64,000 nucleotides of DNA, from positions 1-64,000 of the forward strand of contig JALJEE010001725.1 in assembly GCA_023231475.1 (NCBI GenBank). Reading direction: 5' to 3'. The stretch is from Seison nebaliae (taxonomy: Eukaryota; Rotifera; Pararotatoria; Seisonacea; Seisonidae). Shown here piece after piece: positions 45,577 to 57,677 of this stretch; the first letter of the stretch is position 1; every line of letters starts with the position of its first letter. Made by a program: the position numbers and the translations under genes. Below the pieces are notes generated by a model. That model did no database searches. It was not told the origin of the DNA and saw only the letters and a program-made list of their open reading frames with translations.

Positions 45577-48500
45577 TTAGGTGACGAAATAATGGGTAAC
45601 CTTATTCAACATCGTACTTTCTTTCTGTTCCACATACAGTTGTTGTAGTAGACTATCCTCACTGTTGGCGGGAGTCGTGGTAGCAGTACTTGTCGTTTGT
45701 TGTTTTTTTCGAAGGCTAATCCGTTTTGCTAATAATTGTAAAAGGAAAATATCGAAATCACTGGATTGATTTATTTTCTCTTTCTCTTCCTTTTTCCTCC
45801 TCCCATTTCCACCACTACCAAACGATGAAGATTGATTGTTGGCAGTTTTATTAAGTCCTTTCCGTTTCCAACCACCTTCCCCATTCTCTTCCTCATCCAT
45901 TTCATGTCCTTGATTTTGTATAGTTGAAATGTGAATTTTATCAATCTCTCGTTCCCAATTATCAGTTTCATCAATTTCATTCGATTTGTTTTGATCTTGT
46001 TCGTTCGTGATGGTCGAATCATTCATCAATTGCTTCTCCTCATTATCATCATTATCATACTGAGATGATGATTGTTGGAATTTATTTCTGGTATTCTTTT
46101 TACATCGTACAATCTCTTCCGTCTTCCCCTCCTCTAACACATACCGCTCACTCACCGGTGAGTTAGATGATATTCCTAATTTTATCTCATTCTTCAACGA
46201 CGATCGTCTACTTCGATTATCTTTTCGATCACTAATCTCATTCAATATGGGATAATTGTTCACCGTATATTCACCAGTCTCTCCATTCTTCTCTCGAAGA
46301 CGATGAAGGTGATGGAGATGTTGTTCAGGATGATTATTCTTCGTCTTTTCTCGACGAGTCCTTTTTATTTCATTCGCCATTAACGACACATTAACTGCCG
46401 TTGTAAATTTCGATTGATGTCTCAAACTCGTCAAACGTTGCTGCTGATGATGATGATGTTGTTGTTGATGTTGTTGTCGTCGTTGTTTTTGATGAATGGG
46501 ACCGGACAATTTGGATAATTTTGAAGGTTCCTTCGTACCGAAACGAAATGGTCCTAAACGGAAATTTTGATCATTGTCACATCGCGTACGTCGTTCCACA
46601 TTCATATTCAATGGAATTGCCTGAAACGTTTTATGAGAGTATTGTTTCACCGATTGTTTTATAATATTTTCCACGTCAGCTGAAATGAGAAAAAGGAACT
46701 TATAAATTCTTTTACAACATCAACTCATTCGATTTCAGTCTAGTGTTGTGAGAGTAGTAGCAGTGAACGGTTTCATTATTAACAAATGAATTGTTCGACG
46801 AAAAACAATCCTTTCTTCCTTTATGGTGATTAGAACAATCTAAAATAATTAACAACTTAGGCAGGAGCAATTATGACGGGTGATTTTCATCAGATTATGA
46901 ATAGCTGATACAAAAACAAACATTTCATATACCAACTCGTCTCCTCTACCATAACATTCTTCGTTAATTTTCTTCTTTCTCATCCTTCCACAATATACTC
47001 TTCCTATTTCTCATCATGCCGTTTCCATTCTCACAAAAATAACTATGAACTTTTATTTCTCCTTTTTCACCTATTTCCTTCAATAAATTTCTCTTTAATC
47101 TTTATATAAAAAAAACTCCGCTCGAGTTACTTCAATTCATCAGTATCATCAACACATGTCTCTTTTAAAAATCTCCTTTTACTATTCATAATCACATATC
47201 CCCCTCACAATTCTATTCTCAATTTCTTTATCAGAAAATTCTTATTAATCAATTTACTTCAATAAATCAACCTTGTTCTTTCTTTTATACTTCATTTATT
47301 TCGACTCAACACCACCATTCTTTATGAAATATTTCATTTCATTTAAGAAGAAAAATGGTTGGGAAAAAACTCGGAAAGTTTTTTTAGAAGAAAAATTTTT
47401 CAAATCTTTCTCCAAAATTTCATAATATTCATCTTTAATAACTTTTAAGACGATAATAAAAAAAATCTTTTTCTTATAAATTTTTCATCTTCATCTTTTC
47501 ACTTTCCAACCGTTTTGAATGCAAAATAGAAAAATGGATATTTTCCGTAATAATTTGAAATATCATCAAAAATATCAAATAGCATTTGGAATTTCCTTTT
47601 AACGCTTACAACATAAGGAGTGAAATGGCGAGAAATTACTGATAGTCATATGCATCGGACACATTGTGTCCATCGATAAAAATGTGGGAAACGGACAAGT
47701 GTGTTACGTGAGCAATTGGAAGAAAATATTTGTGAAATTTCCCTTAAACGAAAAACCGCTAAATAGAGACGATATGGTAGAAACTTGACTTTTGGAATTT
47801 AATTCAATGGGTTTCATACGCGATTCCTGTTTCACAATATTTACCTCCAAATGTGTTTTGCAACCGTCAATGGTTTTCTTTGAAATGTGTTTGGATTTAA
47901 TATTGAATGAATTTTCCAGTACGCAAATCCGATTATTCCAATGGAAATTGGAAAATATAATATTTGTTTGTCGTTAAAGAAAAACGTTGGAGTAAGCAAC
48001 TCCGAAATGTTTGTTATCCAATTCTGATATGATTTGACGTCATATTTCTTTTCTTTTTTTACAAAGAAGTTTCTACTGGTGACACCTCCCCTTTTTCTTA
48101 CATAAAGCCGATTGTTAATGATATGAGAAGTGAAGAAAAGCCTGTTAGTTCCAGTTAGTTTGTCGAGTAAGAATATTTGAGTAAATAGTGTGATAGAATA
48201 CTTAAAATTCGAGTACTATTAGTGTAGGAGAGGAGAATTCCGATGAAATAAACGAAACAAATGGAATTGGAAAAGAATTAAGAAACACGAACATAATCAT
48301 CAGAGATGATAGTTCTAATGCCATCACTAATCGTTAAATAAAAAGTATTATGACTGTTTTTCGTAAAATTTGAAATCGAACAAAAATTTGATAAGATAAA
48401 TTGTCATACAATTTACATATTTCTAATTATTTTTTTTTTCACCATGAATCTTTTCCTAGATGATTATGTTATGTTATGAATTATATGTTCGATGAGCATA

Positions 48501-49142
48501 AACAAATTGAGAGGAAGGGAAAGAGAGACGATAATTGATGTATATCAAGGATTAGTAAATGTTCAATGTTACATTTATTGGGGAGAATGATGAGACGATT
48601 ATAATTCTCATGAATTTCCACAATGACAATATATCGACAGGAAAACTTTACAGATTCCACTCGATGTCTAAACATTTATTATGAATGAAATTATTTGACT
48701 CCCTTGGAATGTTTACGAGAAAATATAAATAATATATTTGCGAAATGTAACTGGTGTGGAAACATCATGAAAATGGAAAATTAAAATTGGAACTGATTGA
48801 ACTAAAACTAATTTATGATTGAATTAACAAATTAAAAATGGAATGACATGTTGTTAATGAACCGAGCTTAATTTATGGATGGAAGAAATAATTGGACGAG
48901 GGAAAGCAGAAGGAAATATCCGGAATGATTGTTGTTTTGATATTTTCGTGAGATATTAATTAGAAAATGGTGAAACCGTTAGCATAGTCCTTAAATCGTC
49001 CGTCAACTCTCGTAGCTGAATGAAGAGGTTTATTAACTGGAGCTTTTGGTTTATTTTCGTCATGTCGCACACGTCTTTGATGTATCGGTTTGACTGTAAT
49101 GGCATAATGTCGTGATCGTTTGCCAACTTCACCCGACATCAT
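45577..49142 (-). CDS. Unrecognised basic low-complexity protein, two exons with a long intron
   Basis: Exon 48977-49142 starts ATG ATG and reads GKRSRHYAITVKPIHQRRV, ending ...RFKDYAN plus one base before GTTTCACC. The large exon 45577-46679 begins after TTTCATTTCAG in the complementary phase (DVENIIKQSVKQYSHKTFQ). Joined, they sum to 1269 nt, 422 residues. The first 110 residues look conserved in style (LGPFRFGTKEP); the rest is Gln/His, Asn, Arg/Lys and Glu-rich, with a Leu-rich helix near the end (FDIFLLQLLAKRISLRKK). The 2.3 kb intron is long for this region, so the join is inference from phase. No domain recognised. Confidence 0.45.
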
Positions 49143-51525
49143 CCTAAGAACAGTAAGAGTGGCACTAGAAGATTGAAAGGATGTTATGGATGTTAATTAA
49201 ATAGAAGTTTCATTTGATTTTACACATCCATCAGCACAAGTCATTGTCTGGCGTTCATGAAACTACGATTCGATATCTGATTATATTAAACTCTAATTTG
49301 AAATATGTGCCATCTAGGAGATCCATGTAACAGTTACACACACAATAGAAACTAGTGAATAGTAGACAGTAGTGATAGTAGTCATAGAAGAGAAAAAAGA
49401 AGAAGAATAATGAAAATCTTGAAATAAAAATGATTAAAATGTGTATAAGATGAACAATATCTTTTCAATTCTTCTCACTGATTCGTTTGCTTTCCAAGTA
49501 AACAATAATGATTCAAGGTGAACCGAAAAAGAAATTCATTCACACTTATCAATTTTCTTATATCATAATCCGATTGTTCATTATCACAATCGGTATTGGC
49601 TCTCCCTTTCGACCACAGAGAGAGAGAGAGAAGAGCAACGATATATTTATCATCAAGAGCAAGTGAAGCAGAATAGAAGAATGATTTCTGTCGATTTAAT
49701 TATTTACCAATAAATTTCTTTTAATCGGTATATCTAACGATTGGCCTCCATAAAATATCCAATTCTTTATTTGCTTTGACATTCCAGTTCATTTTTGCTT
49801 GTCCTTCAAATCCTGAAAAACTCTAGACTGTTATCTCAATTTACTAAAAATAAACTGATCTCCTGAAACAAGGGGACAAGTAGAAATCCGGATGAATTTT
49901 TCATTATTTTTCCTATTCCTCTTTCCACAAGAACCGATTGAGAAATCTGCTATCTAATTCAGCCCCCATTGTCATACTCTTTGGGATATACTTCCTCTTT
50001 TAACTCTTCATCTGTTATATAATTATGCGTTAAATGTCCAATAGGGTTCGATTGGATGGATTAGGAGAAGCATGGATTCCACCCCCAAGGAAGGAGAATA
50101 AGAAGGAGAAGAAGAAAAGCTATAGGATTTATAGAGAAATTAACTTACTGTTCAAACAAATATCTAACTGCTTTCCTATCTAACTTGGAATTGTTGAGAT
50201 ATGTTTAGTCAGTACCTTGTACAATATAAGAGATCTAGTTCAAATAACAGGAATCTGTTGTTATACCAAATTGTTTCTTTCAACAAATATTCATTTTATT
50301 CGCCTCTCATTTCTTCAACAAATTATATGCTCAAACAAATCATCAGTCGTCTCTACAAATGGACAATGCGTCGTTCTTTAACGGATATTTGATCGTCCTC
50401 CATCCTAAATCGCTTATAATATTTAGAAATTGAAAATAAAAGAATATGCTACTACTCCCTTACGTACCTATGTTTTACGAATGAGTTTCATTTCCTTTTT
50501 CAAATTATTTACTTGTCAAATCCAAATTCTTCTTCTTTTCACCAACTTCTTCCCCCTCTTTTCTCTACTTTCTACACCTCTATGAATATGACCACTCTTA
50601 TGTCATGACGGTTCTTCACTTACACAGACAACATACGTAATACATTCCACCCATTATTTTCTCAACGTCTTCTTTGAATAATTTCTTGAGAATATACTCT
50701 CATCAATGTACTGTTCCGATAGGAATATATGGAAGGAACAGAATTCTACATGAAATTTCTTAGAAATTTCCAAATTATCCATATCTCCATCAACGATTAT
50801 TGATTTCCAATTACTTTACTAGAACTATTTCGACCATCATCTTTTGTCAATGGGACACATCTGTATCAACATTCGGAAGTTGATTAATGAAGTAGAAAAA
50901 CCAGAAACTGACGTATAAACATCGTCAAACAAGTAACGAATGGTCTGGTTTAACATATCAGTCATTTATGTCGCATAATTATGCGTTATATGTTAACGTA
51001 ACGGAAAAAAGAGAGTAGATGAGTAAAAAGGAAAGTGTTAAATTCTCTGGCCAGCTTAGGCAACTATTCTTAGTGTTAATTAAGCATCATTATATATTTT
51101 TGGATAACACCTCCACAATGAACATCTTTAGCAACTGTGAGTAGAAATGTGAGTACCACTAGTGTCGATATTGAAGGAATTGAATTAAGGAGACAATTTT
51201 TTCCTGATTCTAACATGTCATGTTTAGCGAGTGATGGGAGAAGACACCCATAGCAAATTTACATTTTCAAATTCCTAAATTGGGAATTGAGGGTAATTGT
51301 TAGTAATAAGATTACCAATCATCTCAATATGAAAAAAAAGGGAATTCCTCAATGACTTCATTCTAATTTTGAGCAAACTAAACATTATTCCCAATCGACA
51401 ATTAATTGGAATGGAAGAAATGAACTTCCTTTCATCAATCGACCATCATTTTAGCAATAAGTCGTGAAAAAGAAAACTATTAATTCTTAAAAAGAAAACG
51501 AAAAAAAACTGTTTACTTTCCCAAT
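49143..51525. other. Gene-poor spacer
   Basis: 2.4 kb of AT-rich DNA between the 45.6-49.1 kb gene (minus) and the neuropeptide-like gene (plus). A possible 5' UTR acceptor (TTCTTAG) lies just upstream of 49142. A perfect 14 bp palindrome lies at 50972-50985. No coding frame trusted. Confidence 0.4.
50972..50985. repeat. Perfect 14 bp palindrome
   Basis: CGCATAATTATGCG, 540 bp upstream of the neuropeptide-like start. A homeodomain-like ATAATTAT core is embedded, so it could be a dimer site; it may also be chance. Confidence 0.4.
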
Positions 51526-51867
51526 ATGAATTTTTATATCTTTTTTATGATATTCTTCATCACATATCACCAAATGGACACCTTACCACTCCTAGCGTAT
51601 GAAGCTACCAATTCTATTTTGGACGATTTACTCAAAAATCAACAGGTTACATCTATTTAAGAATGAACAAAATTTTTCGTCATAACGAACAACTCTTTAT
51701 TCAACTGCAATTATTTCCAGTCATGCTATTTCCCAATAATCATACACTCCGTTTCTTTACAGATTCTTCAATACCTGATTGAAAGCAAACATGAAATTAT
51801 AAAAAAGTTACAACATCGAAGAAAACGAAGTTGCTTTGACGAAGATAATGATTGGATGTGCTGGTAA
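51526..51867 (+). CDS. Candidate neuropeptide precursor with a C-terminal disulfide-ring peptide
   Basis: Exon 1 (51526-51645, 40 codons) encodes a signal peptide (MNFYIFFMIFFITYHQ) and a short spacer ending LLKNQQ before GTTACA. Exon 2 ends at a stop at 51867. With the acceptor at 51762 it has 35 codons in phase; with the acceptor at 51720 it gains 14 in-frame codons. Both give an open precursor (74 or 88 residues). The spacer helix (ILQYLIESKHEIIKKLQH) is followed by the processing site RRKR, then SCFDEDNDWMCW and a stop. The final peptide has two cysteines eight residues apart, so a single disulfide ring is expected, with a C-terminal Trp and no amidation glycine. Signal peptide, small size, tetrabasic site and terminal cyclic peptide are the usual layout of a neuropeptide gene. 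I do not recognise the peptide family. A GTAATT after TGCTG might also be a donor leading to another exon. Confidence 0.55.
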
Positions 51868-53253
51868 TTTTCGACATTGACAACGACTTATTTCTCATGA
51901 AACATTTTCACTTTTCCTAAAAAGTTTTCCGATCGAACACTCATCGGAACTCCTCCAAATAAACCAAAAGTTCATCTCACTCTGACCAACTTCCCTATTT
52001 AATGTCATGATTATTTGGACCTTTCAACTTCTTCCATTAAACACAAACCCCACATTATTTAGGACATGCAGGAAACGTAAAAAACAAAAACAAATTTAAA
52101 ACTAAAATTTTTTGTAACATTTTTAAGTACTACCTGATTATTGAGATTATTAATATAACTATTTCAGTCATCGAATGGACATTTTAACTAAATATCATAA
52201 TAAACAATAATCGAAAAAATTATCGTAATAATTCGGAATAACAGATTGTAGGACATGGGGCAGTTGATCAACTGGGCAGTCGAATTTTTTCAACTTTTTT
52301 TTAAACCTCATTTTCTATCAGAAATATTTAACTTACCATTTTAAACTTGTTAATATAATTGGAAAGAGTTCGAAATGCTCTACATTGTTACTCCCATGTT
52401 AACTGTTAACTGTAGAGTCTACAACATAGTTATTTCTACTTTTAATTTTATTCTAAAAATGGTTTATGGTTATATATTGTAAGTTTATGGAAAAATAAAT
52501 GATTTTCCTATTTTCACAATTCTCTTTTCCTCTTAAAACAATTTGTAGTCGGTAGGCAATCGGAAATGTGAAATAATTGACATTTTGATAGTTTATTTGA
52601 TATTTTCTATTTTTTTTAATTCCGTTCTTTGAATAATTTATCAGAAATTGAATCAGTTTGAGAATGAGATTTGCTAAATATAAAAGAAGAGAATGTTGGA
52701 AAATTTTGAAGAGTCTTATTCTAGAAATTATCTTTGGTAAATATTTGAAGAAACTAAATGGAAATTTTATGCTTGAATTCATGAAAGATTTTTAAGATTT
52801 CTAATTTCATTCTCAATGTGTTTTTATTTGAAAGTTTCTTTAAAATAATTTTTCCAAAGTTAATTTTTCCGAAAAATTAATGAAAAATATTTACTTGGTC
52901 ATCGATACATAGAATTTCATTGAACATATTAATAAAATAATTAGTTTTAATTTAATACGGATATTTAGTTTGATTGGATGAAACTCAATTAAATTTGCAT
53001 GAGTTAATAATCTTTCATTAAGAATTATTGTTGTTCTTCTTGTTAATGATGATTCACGTTAGATGGAAGAATGACGTGTAAATGATTATGTGGATGAAAA
53101 GAAAGAGAGATTGGGAAAGCGCAAAATTCCAACAGAAAATTTTCTAGTTCAAATTTGTTAGTTGTCTATAAATATGGAGCACATATCATGTAAATTTCTT
53201 AATAGATTCATTGATACGGTTTACTTTATTTTATTATAATATTTTTTCTAATA
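51868..53253. other. Intergenic, AT-rich
   Basis: 1.4 kb with only random AT-type frames (for example 52453-52782 minus, rich in Ile, Asn and Phe). Nothing recognised. Confidence 0.4.
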
Positions 53254-53451
53254 CTATCTTCCATTATAGTTTTTAAGAGAGGACATATTCTTCCATCCAT
53301 GGACAATATGACATCGTCTATGGAATGGGTTGTTGGGGTCTATCAATTCAACAACAACACTCGTTAGACAGGAAGTCTGGCGAGTGTTGTTAATACCCAT
53401 GATATGATAGGTAGATTGAACGAGGTGAAAGATGAGAATGGCAAAGTACAT
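53254..53451 (-). CDS. Possible small secreted protein (65 residues), weak
   Basis: The frame opens with a signal-peptide-like MYFAILIFHLVQSTYH and then has two cysteines (TSCLTS, RRCHIV). Its composition is less AT-rich than the surroundings, which is the reason for listing it. The 39 nt hairpin at 53353-53391 lies inside the frame, so the sequence could instead be conserved for an RNA structure. No homologue known to me. Confidence 0.25.
   Translation of the reverse strand: MYFAILIFHLVQSTYHIMGINNTRQTSCLTSVVVELIDPNNPFHRRCHIVHGWKNMSSLKNYNGR
53353..53391. other. Perfect 11 bp stem hairpin with inner stem
   Basis: AACAACACTCG (53353-53363) pairs perfectly with CGAGTGTTGTT (53381-53391). Inside the 17 nt loop AGAC (53366-53369) pairs with GTCT (53375-53378) around AGGAA, with a TT/GG internal loop between stems. 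It is too short for a typical pre-microRNA on its own. Confidence 0.6.
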
Positions 53452-54120
53452 TGGAGGACCAATTCATTTCACACCAATTTGAAAAAAAATCCATTAAAGA
53501 ATTCAATTACAATTCAATGAATTAAACTTAATAGACTTCCCACATTCTCAATGAATTTGTCAATCAAATACCAACCAGACCATTAGATTAATCACAAAAT
53601 AATATTCTTCCAGATTAACAGAATTTGTTTCTCAAATAAAACTTTCAGTTCTCAAAAATGTTTTATTATTACATTTTAAGATTAAGAAATATAGAAAACA
53701 TTATCTAAAACTTTCCACATTCTCAAATATGAAATAATAATATCATTCTATGACTGACATATGGGACAACTGACTATTTCCCTGAGAACTGTTTAAGGAC
53801 AATTTACAACTGTTTAATTGGACAATTAGCTCTTAGGAATTAGAGCTAAAAATTGAATTTTTAATTTTCTTAAAAAACATTCGCGACGAACCTCCAAGTT
53901 CATTTGTTGAAAGAAGGTTGTAAGCGCAATGAAATGTTGCATCCATGTTCGTCGAATGATATCTATATATACGGAAATTCAATCCCTATTGAGATTAGTT
54001 AGAAATCATAATTTATGAAAATTCTTTCAATTTTTCGTTCAATTCGTTTCGAGATGGGGTCAATTTCATGCAACAAGAGAATGGTCGTATGTCGGAGAAG
54101 AAATCTGTCAATCTTCCAAT
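53452..54120. other. Intergenic, AT-rich
   Basis: Nothing recognised; composition becomes less AT-rich from about 54040 onward. Confidence 0.4.
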
Positions 54121-54135
54121 GTCGGGTGAATGGGA

Positions 54136-54176
54136 GGTCAATTAGTGGGTAGCCTCTTTGGTCCCGCTAATTGACC
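54136..54176. repeat. Hairpin repeat, copy A
   Basis: GGTCAATTAGTGGG (54136-54149) and CCCGCTAATTGACC (54163-54176) form a 14 bp stem with one G-T wobble around a 13 nt loop TAGCCTCTTTGGT. The word GGGTARCCTCTTTGGTCCC recurs near 54439 in copy B, so this is a repeat and not a single accident. Confidence 0.6.
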
Positions 54177-54429
54177 AGTTACTTAACTTGGTAAAAGGTT
54201 GGTGGTATCAACTTGGTAACAAAAACAGGTGACTCGGAAGAAGAATTACCTGTCAAGGGAAATATCCGAGATTTCAAATGGAAAGATCAAGAATGATTTC
54301 CGATTTTTGGAAATTCTTCTTCAGACTTCCTTACTTCCACACTCCAAAGTCTCAAGATCGCTTCCATGGTATCTTTTTTCAGTTCCTGTGGTGTTATGGT
54401 ATCCGAGATGGAATTGGTTATAGGATAGC

Positions 54430-54505
54430 GTCTAATCTGTGGGTAACCTCTTTGGTCCCCTGATTGGGTCGCTCTTCCGACTATGGCCAATTAGTCAACA
54501 ACCAC
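54430..54505. repeat. Hairpin repeat, copy B (diverged)
   Basis: Contains TGTGGGTAACCTCTTTGGTC and further down CCAATTAGTC, shared with copy A, but the stem is less perfect. Read on the minus strand both copies give a DQRGYP peptide word, so both could be decayed pieces of one coding repeat. A more distant CTCTTTGGTGTCC match occurs near 56636. Confidence 0.45.
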
Positions 54506-55222
54506 CGATCTTCTCCGTTCTTGGAGAAGATATGCCTACTGATGGAACTGGAATCTACCAAAATGGAAGCGAAAAATGATAAAGATTGTTTGAGACTTCC
54601 AGTGATGGAAGGAATAAGCACCAAATATCTTCTACTAACTGGATCATATTATCATATATCATACTGAGCCAAATATGGGATATCAGAATAATCAATTAAT
54701 CATTCAAAATTCAAGGGTGGTTTTCGAAGAACGATTCGGTCCAATACGTCATACATCTTGATTGCCTAGGCCTAGGTTTTTTGTCTATTCTATTCTCTTT
54801 ACAAATCTTGATCTTCCATAAATTTTTGTTATATAACCAAATAAATATTAATATAAATTCTCCATATTTTCTAACATCTAATATATTCTTGTAAGAATCA
54901 TCTAAAATTATTCAGAGGTTTTCCTTATCGGATCTTACCTCTTTAATTTACACGATTAACAATACAATATTAAGGATTTGAATAATATTTTATTAATAAT
55001 CTTATATATTATTACGAAAAATATTCCTTATTGATCTACAACGTGAATATTCCATTAATTTTATGAGAATTTTCGTCAGTTAATGTCGCTGATAGCGAAC
55101 ATGCTTGTACTATGTCTCTACTAATTTTCATATGTACTGATTGATAATCAATGTCATCATAGTATTGATGAAAGAAAAGTTTTATTATGAAAATGTTTAA
55201 TATTATTATTAATTTAAAGATA

Positions 55223-55810
55223 CTATATGACGGTATATGTAACTTCGTCGGCTACTCGATCTGGTGCGTCGTAACAAGCCTGATGGTCCATCAATACATT
55301 GGGTGGTACGTTATCAAAAAGTAATCCTACTCCGATAATTGATCGTTGTCTTCGTTTGTTATCATTATTCCGTTCGACTACATATTCAATTTTCTTCCAT
55401 TGACACATCGAACAGGAGTATTTATTAACGGAGGTTTTAAGTCTGGTATCATATAATTCGTTGTTCCACACGGCTAAATATTTGACTGACGGATATACAT
55501 TCCAATTGGGTTGGTTTTCTGCCCACCACAGACAAGTATCTTTTAACCGATACTTTTTTTCAGAATCATTTTCAAAAAAAGTTCCTTTTTGTGCATCCCA
55601 TCCCTGTTCCATTTTCCCTGCAATTAAACATTTTTCCGTTATTTTAGAAGAAATGAAGTTGATCATGGGTTCGTCATATATGGGAACCTGTGGATAACCG
55701 CACTCCGTATCTAAAATTTCTACTTCACACTTGTAATGAGATGTTTCATGAAGAAGACATTCAATGCTTACGAATAGAAAAATCAATAGACAAGGATGCA
55801 ATATAGACAT
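55223..55810 (-). CDS. Small secreted cysteine-containing protein, unrecognised
   Basis: Single exon, 195 residues. Signal peptide MSILHPCLLIFLFVSIECLL at 1-20. The mature part has seven cysteines, including CSMC near residue 133 and LKDTCLWWAENQPNWNVYP in the middle, plus a basic NKRRQRS segment at about 149. No transmembrane helix or known domain. The Trp-rich middle and spaced cysteines suggest a folded extracellular protein. It stands alone in a gene-poor stretch. An odd number of cysteines leaves one free or makes an intermolecular bond possible. Confidence 0.65.
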   Translation of the reverse strand: MSILHPCLLIFLFVSIECLLHETSHYKCEVEILDTECGYPQVPIYDEPMINFISSKITEKCLIAGKMEQGWDAQKGTFFENDSEKKYRLKDTCLWWAENQPNWNVYPSVKYLAVWNNELYDTRLKTSVNKYSCSMCQWKKIEYVVERNNDNKRRQRSIIGVGLLFDNVPPNVLMDHQACYDAPDRVADEVTYTVI

Positions 55811-57677
55811 GCTATTCGTCTTCCAATACTAAACTGGGAATTTTGTTTTAGTGTGAAATATATATTATCCAAAATATAAAATCTAAAAAATTTCTTTCAA
55901 ACCAGCAATATCTGAAATGAACCATTGACGATATAATGATTAGGAAAGGAATCGATATATCGAATATCAATGAAATCTTTTCATGAAAGGAGAATAAAGT
56001 TTCATTATTTTTATCGGGAAACTACTTAACTACAAAACAATAATCGAACAAAGCAACAAAATACATATATATAAGTAATAGTTCCAATAAGTTAATAAGT
56101 TCCTTTCCAATATCGATTTCACGGTACATATCAGTACAATGCCCTATTAAACGGTATGCAGCAATCTAAAAAAATATGAATTGTTCTATTATATTAGAGT
56201 TCCATCTCAAAAACTTGGTTATTCAATAAAGAATGAAGAATAATTAAGACGATGAAACTTTCAGAAAATAAATTTTAAGTTTCACTATAGTTAGACTGAG
56301 GACAAATACCTTCTCAAAAATCGGACAATTGGCGTTCGATTTATAAAGCTTGAAAATTCGATATTTGAAAAATTAATATATATTCGGATTTTCATTATGG
56401 ACAAAATCGATCGAAACGTGGAAGAACATTTCATCCATGTTATTGAAATGTCGCTGTTGCAAATAATTTTCTTCATCTATAAATTAGGTACACATACATA
56501 TTATAAATTCAGTTTTTCTAGTTGGAAAATGAAATTTTTAGGGTTTCATATACATTCTGATATTAAGACGTGAACATAATTCGTTAGATTGTCGTTGAGG
56601 ATTTGGTCAGCGGTCAATTTATGAATTGTCAATCTCTTTGGTGTCCAGATTGGTCCCTTATCACACTACAAAGGTGAGAGATTGAAAATATTTGGAGTCG
56701 ATCGAATGGAACAATCTCATCGCTCCTAATATCTCAACACAGTTTGTGTTTGGCATAATTTTAAAGGGTTATCGCCAAGCCCAACAATCTTGAGCGCATC
56801 ATGAAAAGTCGGAAAGTTTGAGAAGAATTCAAATGGAGATTAACTTCTTTGGTGCTCCATTTGACTTCTCTCATCTGTTGCCGACCTCTATTTTGGTCCT
56901 TCCACCACTACCGCCACACGGGACGTTAGTCTCTGTTCATACATATATATATATAGGTTTAATAGAAATGAAATATATTTCTAATCAAATACGCAATTCA
57001 AGTATTTATGGAGAATCAATTCAAATATTTATAGATGATCAATTCAAGTATTTATGGATGATCAATTCAAGTATTTATGGAGAATCAATTCAAGTATTTA
57101 TGAAGAATCAATTCAAGTATTTATGGAGAATCAATTTAAAATTTAATTTTTTCGTCATTTACCCAAAATTCAAATAAATTTTTGAAAAACTTTTTTTGTC
57201 TCATAATAATCGAGTAGTCTCTTTAGTTTTATTAAAAGTACATCAAACAAAAATGATTTAACTAAAATATTCTCCTCATAATTAAACTGGTGGGATATGT
57301 GAGAACTTCATTCTCAATTAGAACTAGAATAATAATTAAGTTAATTTATTTTGATTTCGATATTTTCTCGAAAGGTTTCTCGATATGAAAATGATTACTG
57401 TGCATTTGAGAAAGAAAGTGCACGAAATACTCTTTTTTCTTCGATAGTTCCAGAAAAGTGAACGAATATTTTTTTCATGTTCTACTCGAAATATGAGAGG
57501 CAGAGAGAAAGAGAGGTGGAATAGAAATGGAGAACACATGTTTTCAAGCTCAATATTTCAATGGTTCGTTTAAATGATGAGAGGGGAGGATGAATAGAAG
57601 GAGAATGAAATAGTGGAAAGTTTTAGTTATTGGCACGTCATCGTTATTTTTCGATTCAACATATCATCCCATCAAGA
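55811..57677. other. Intergenic stretch upstream of TRIQK
   Basis: 1.9 kb of AT-rich DNA with the 23 bp minisatellite at 56995-57132. No trusted coding frame. It should include promoters of the secreted gene (minus) and TRIQK (plus). Confidence 0.4.
56995..57132. repeat. 23 bp minisatellite, six copies
   Basis: Unit AATTCAAGTATTTATGGAGA followed by ATC, six head-to-tail copies with 0-4 changes each. The unit length is not a multiple of three, so the open frame across it (56818-57177) is a by-product. Confidence 0.92.

Noticed and set aside
52453-52782. 109-codon minus-strand frame
   Set aside because: Made almost only of Ile, Asn, Lys, Phe and Leu as expected from AT-rich noncoding DNA; no splice or signal context.
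56818-57177. 119-codon frame with repeated SIYGESIQ-like words
   Set aside because: It is the translation of the 23 bp minisatellite cycling through frames.
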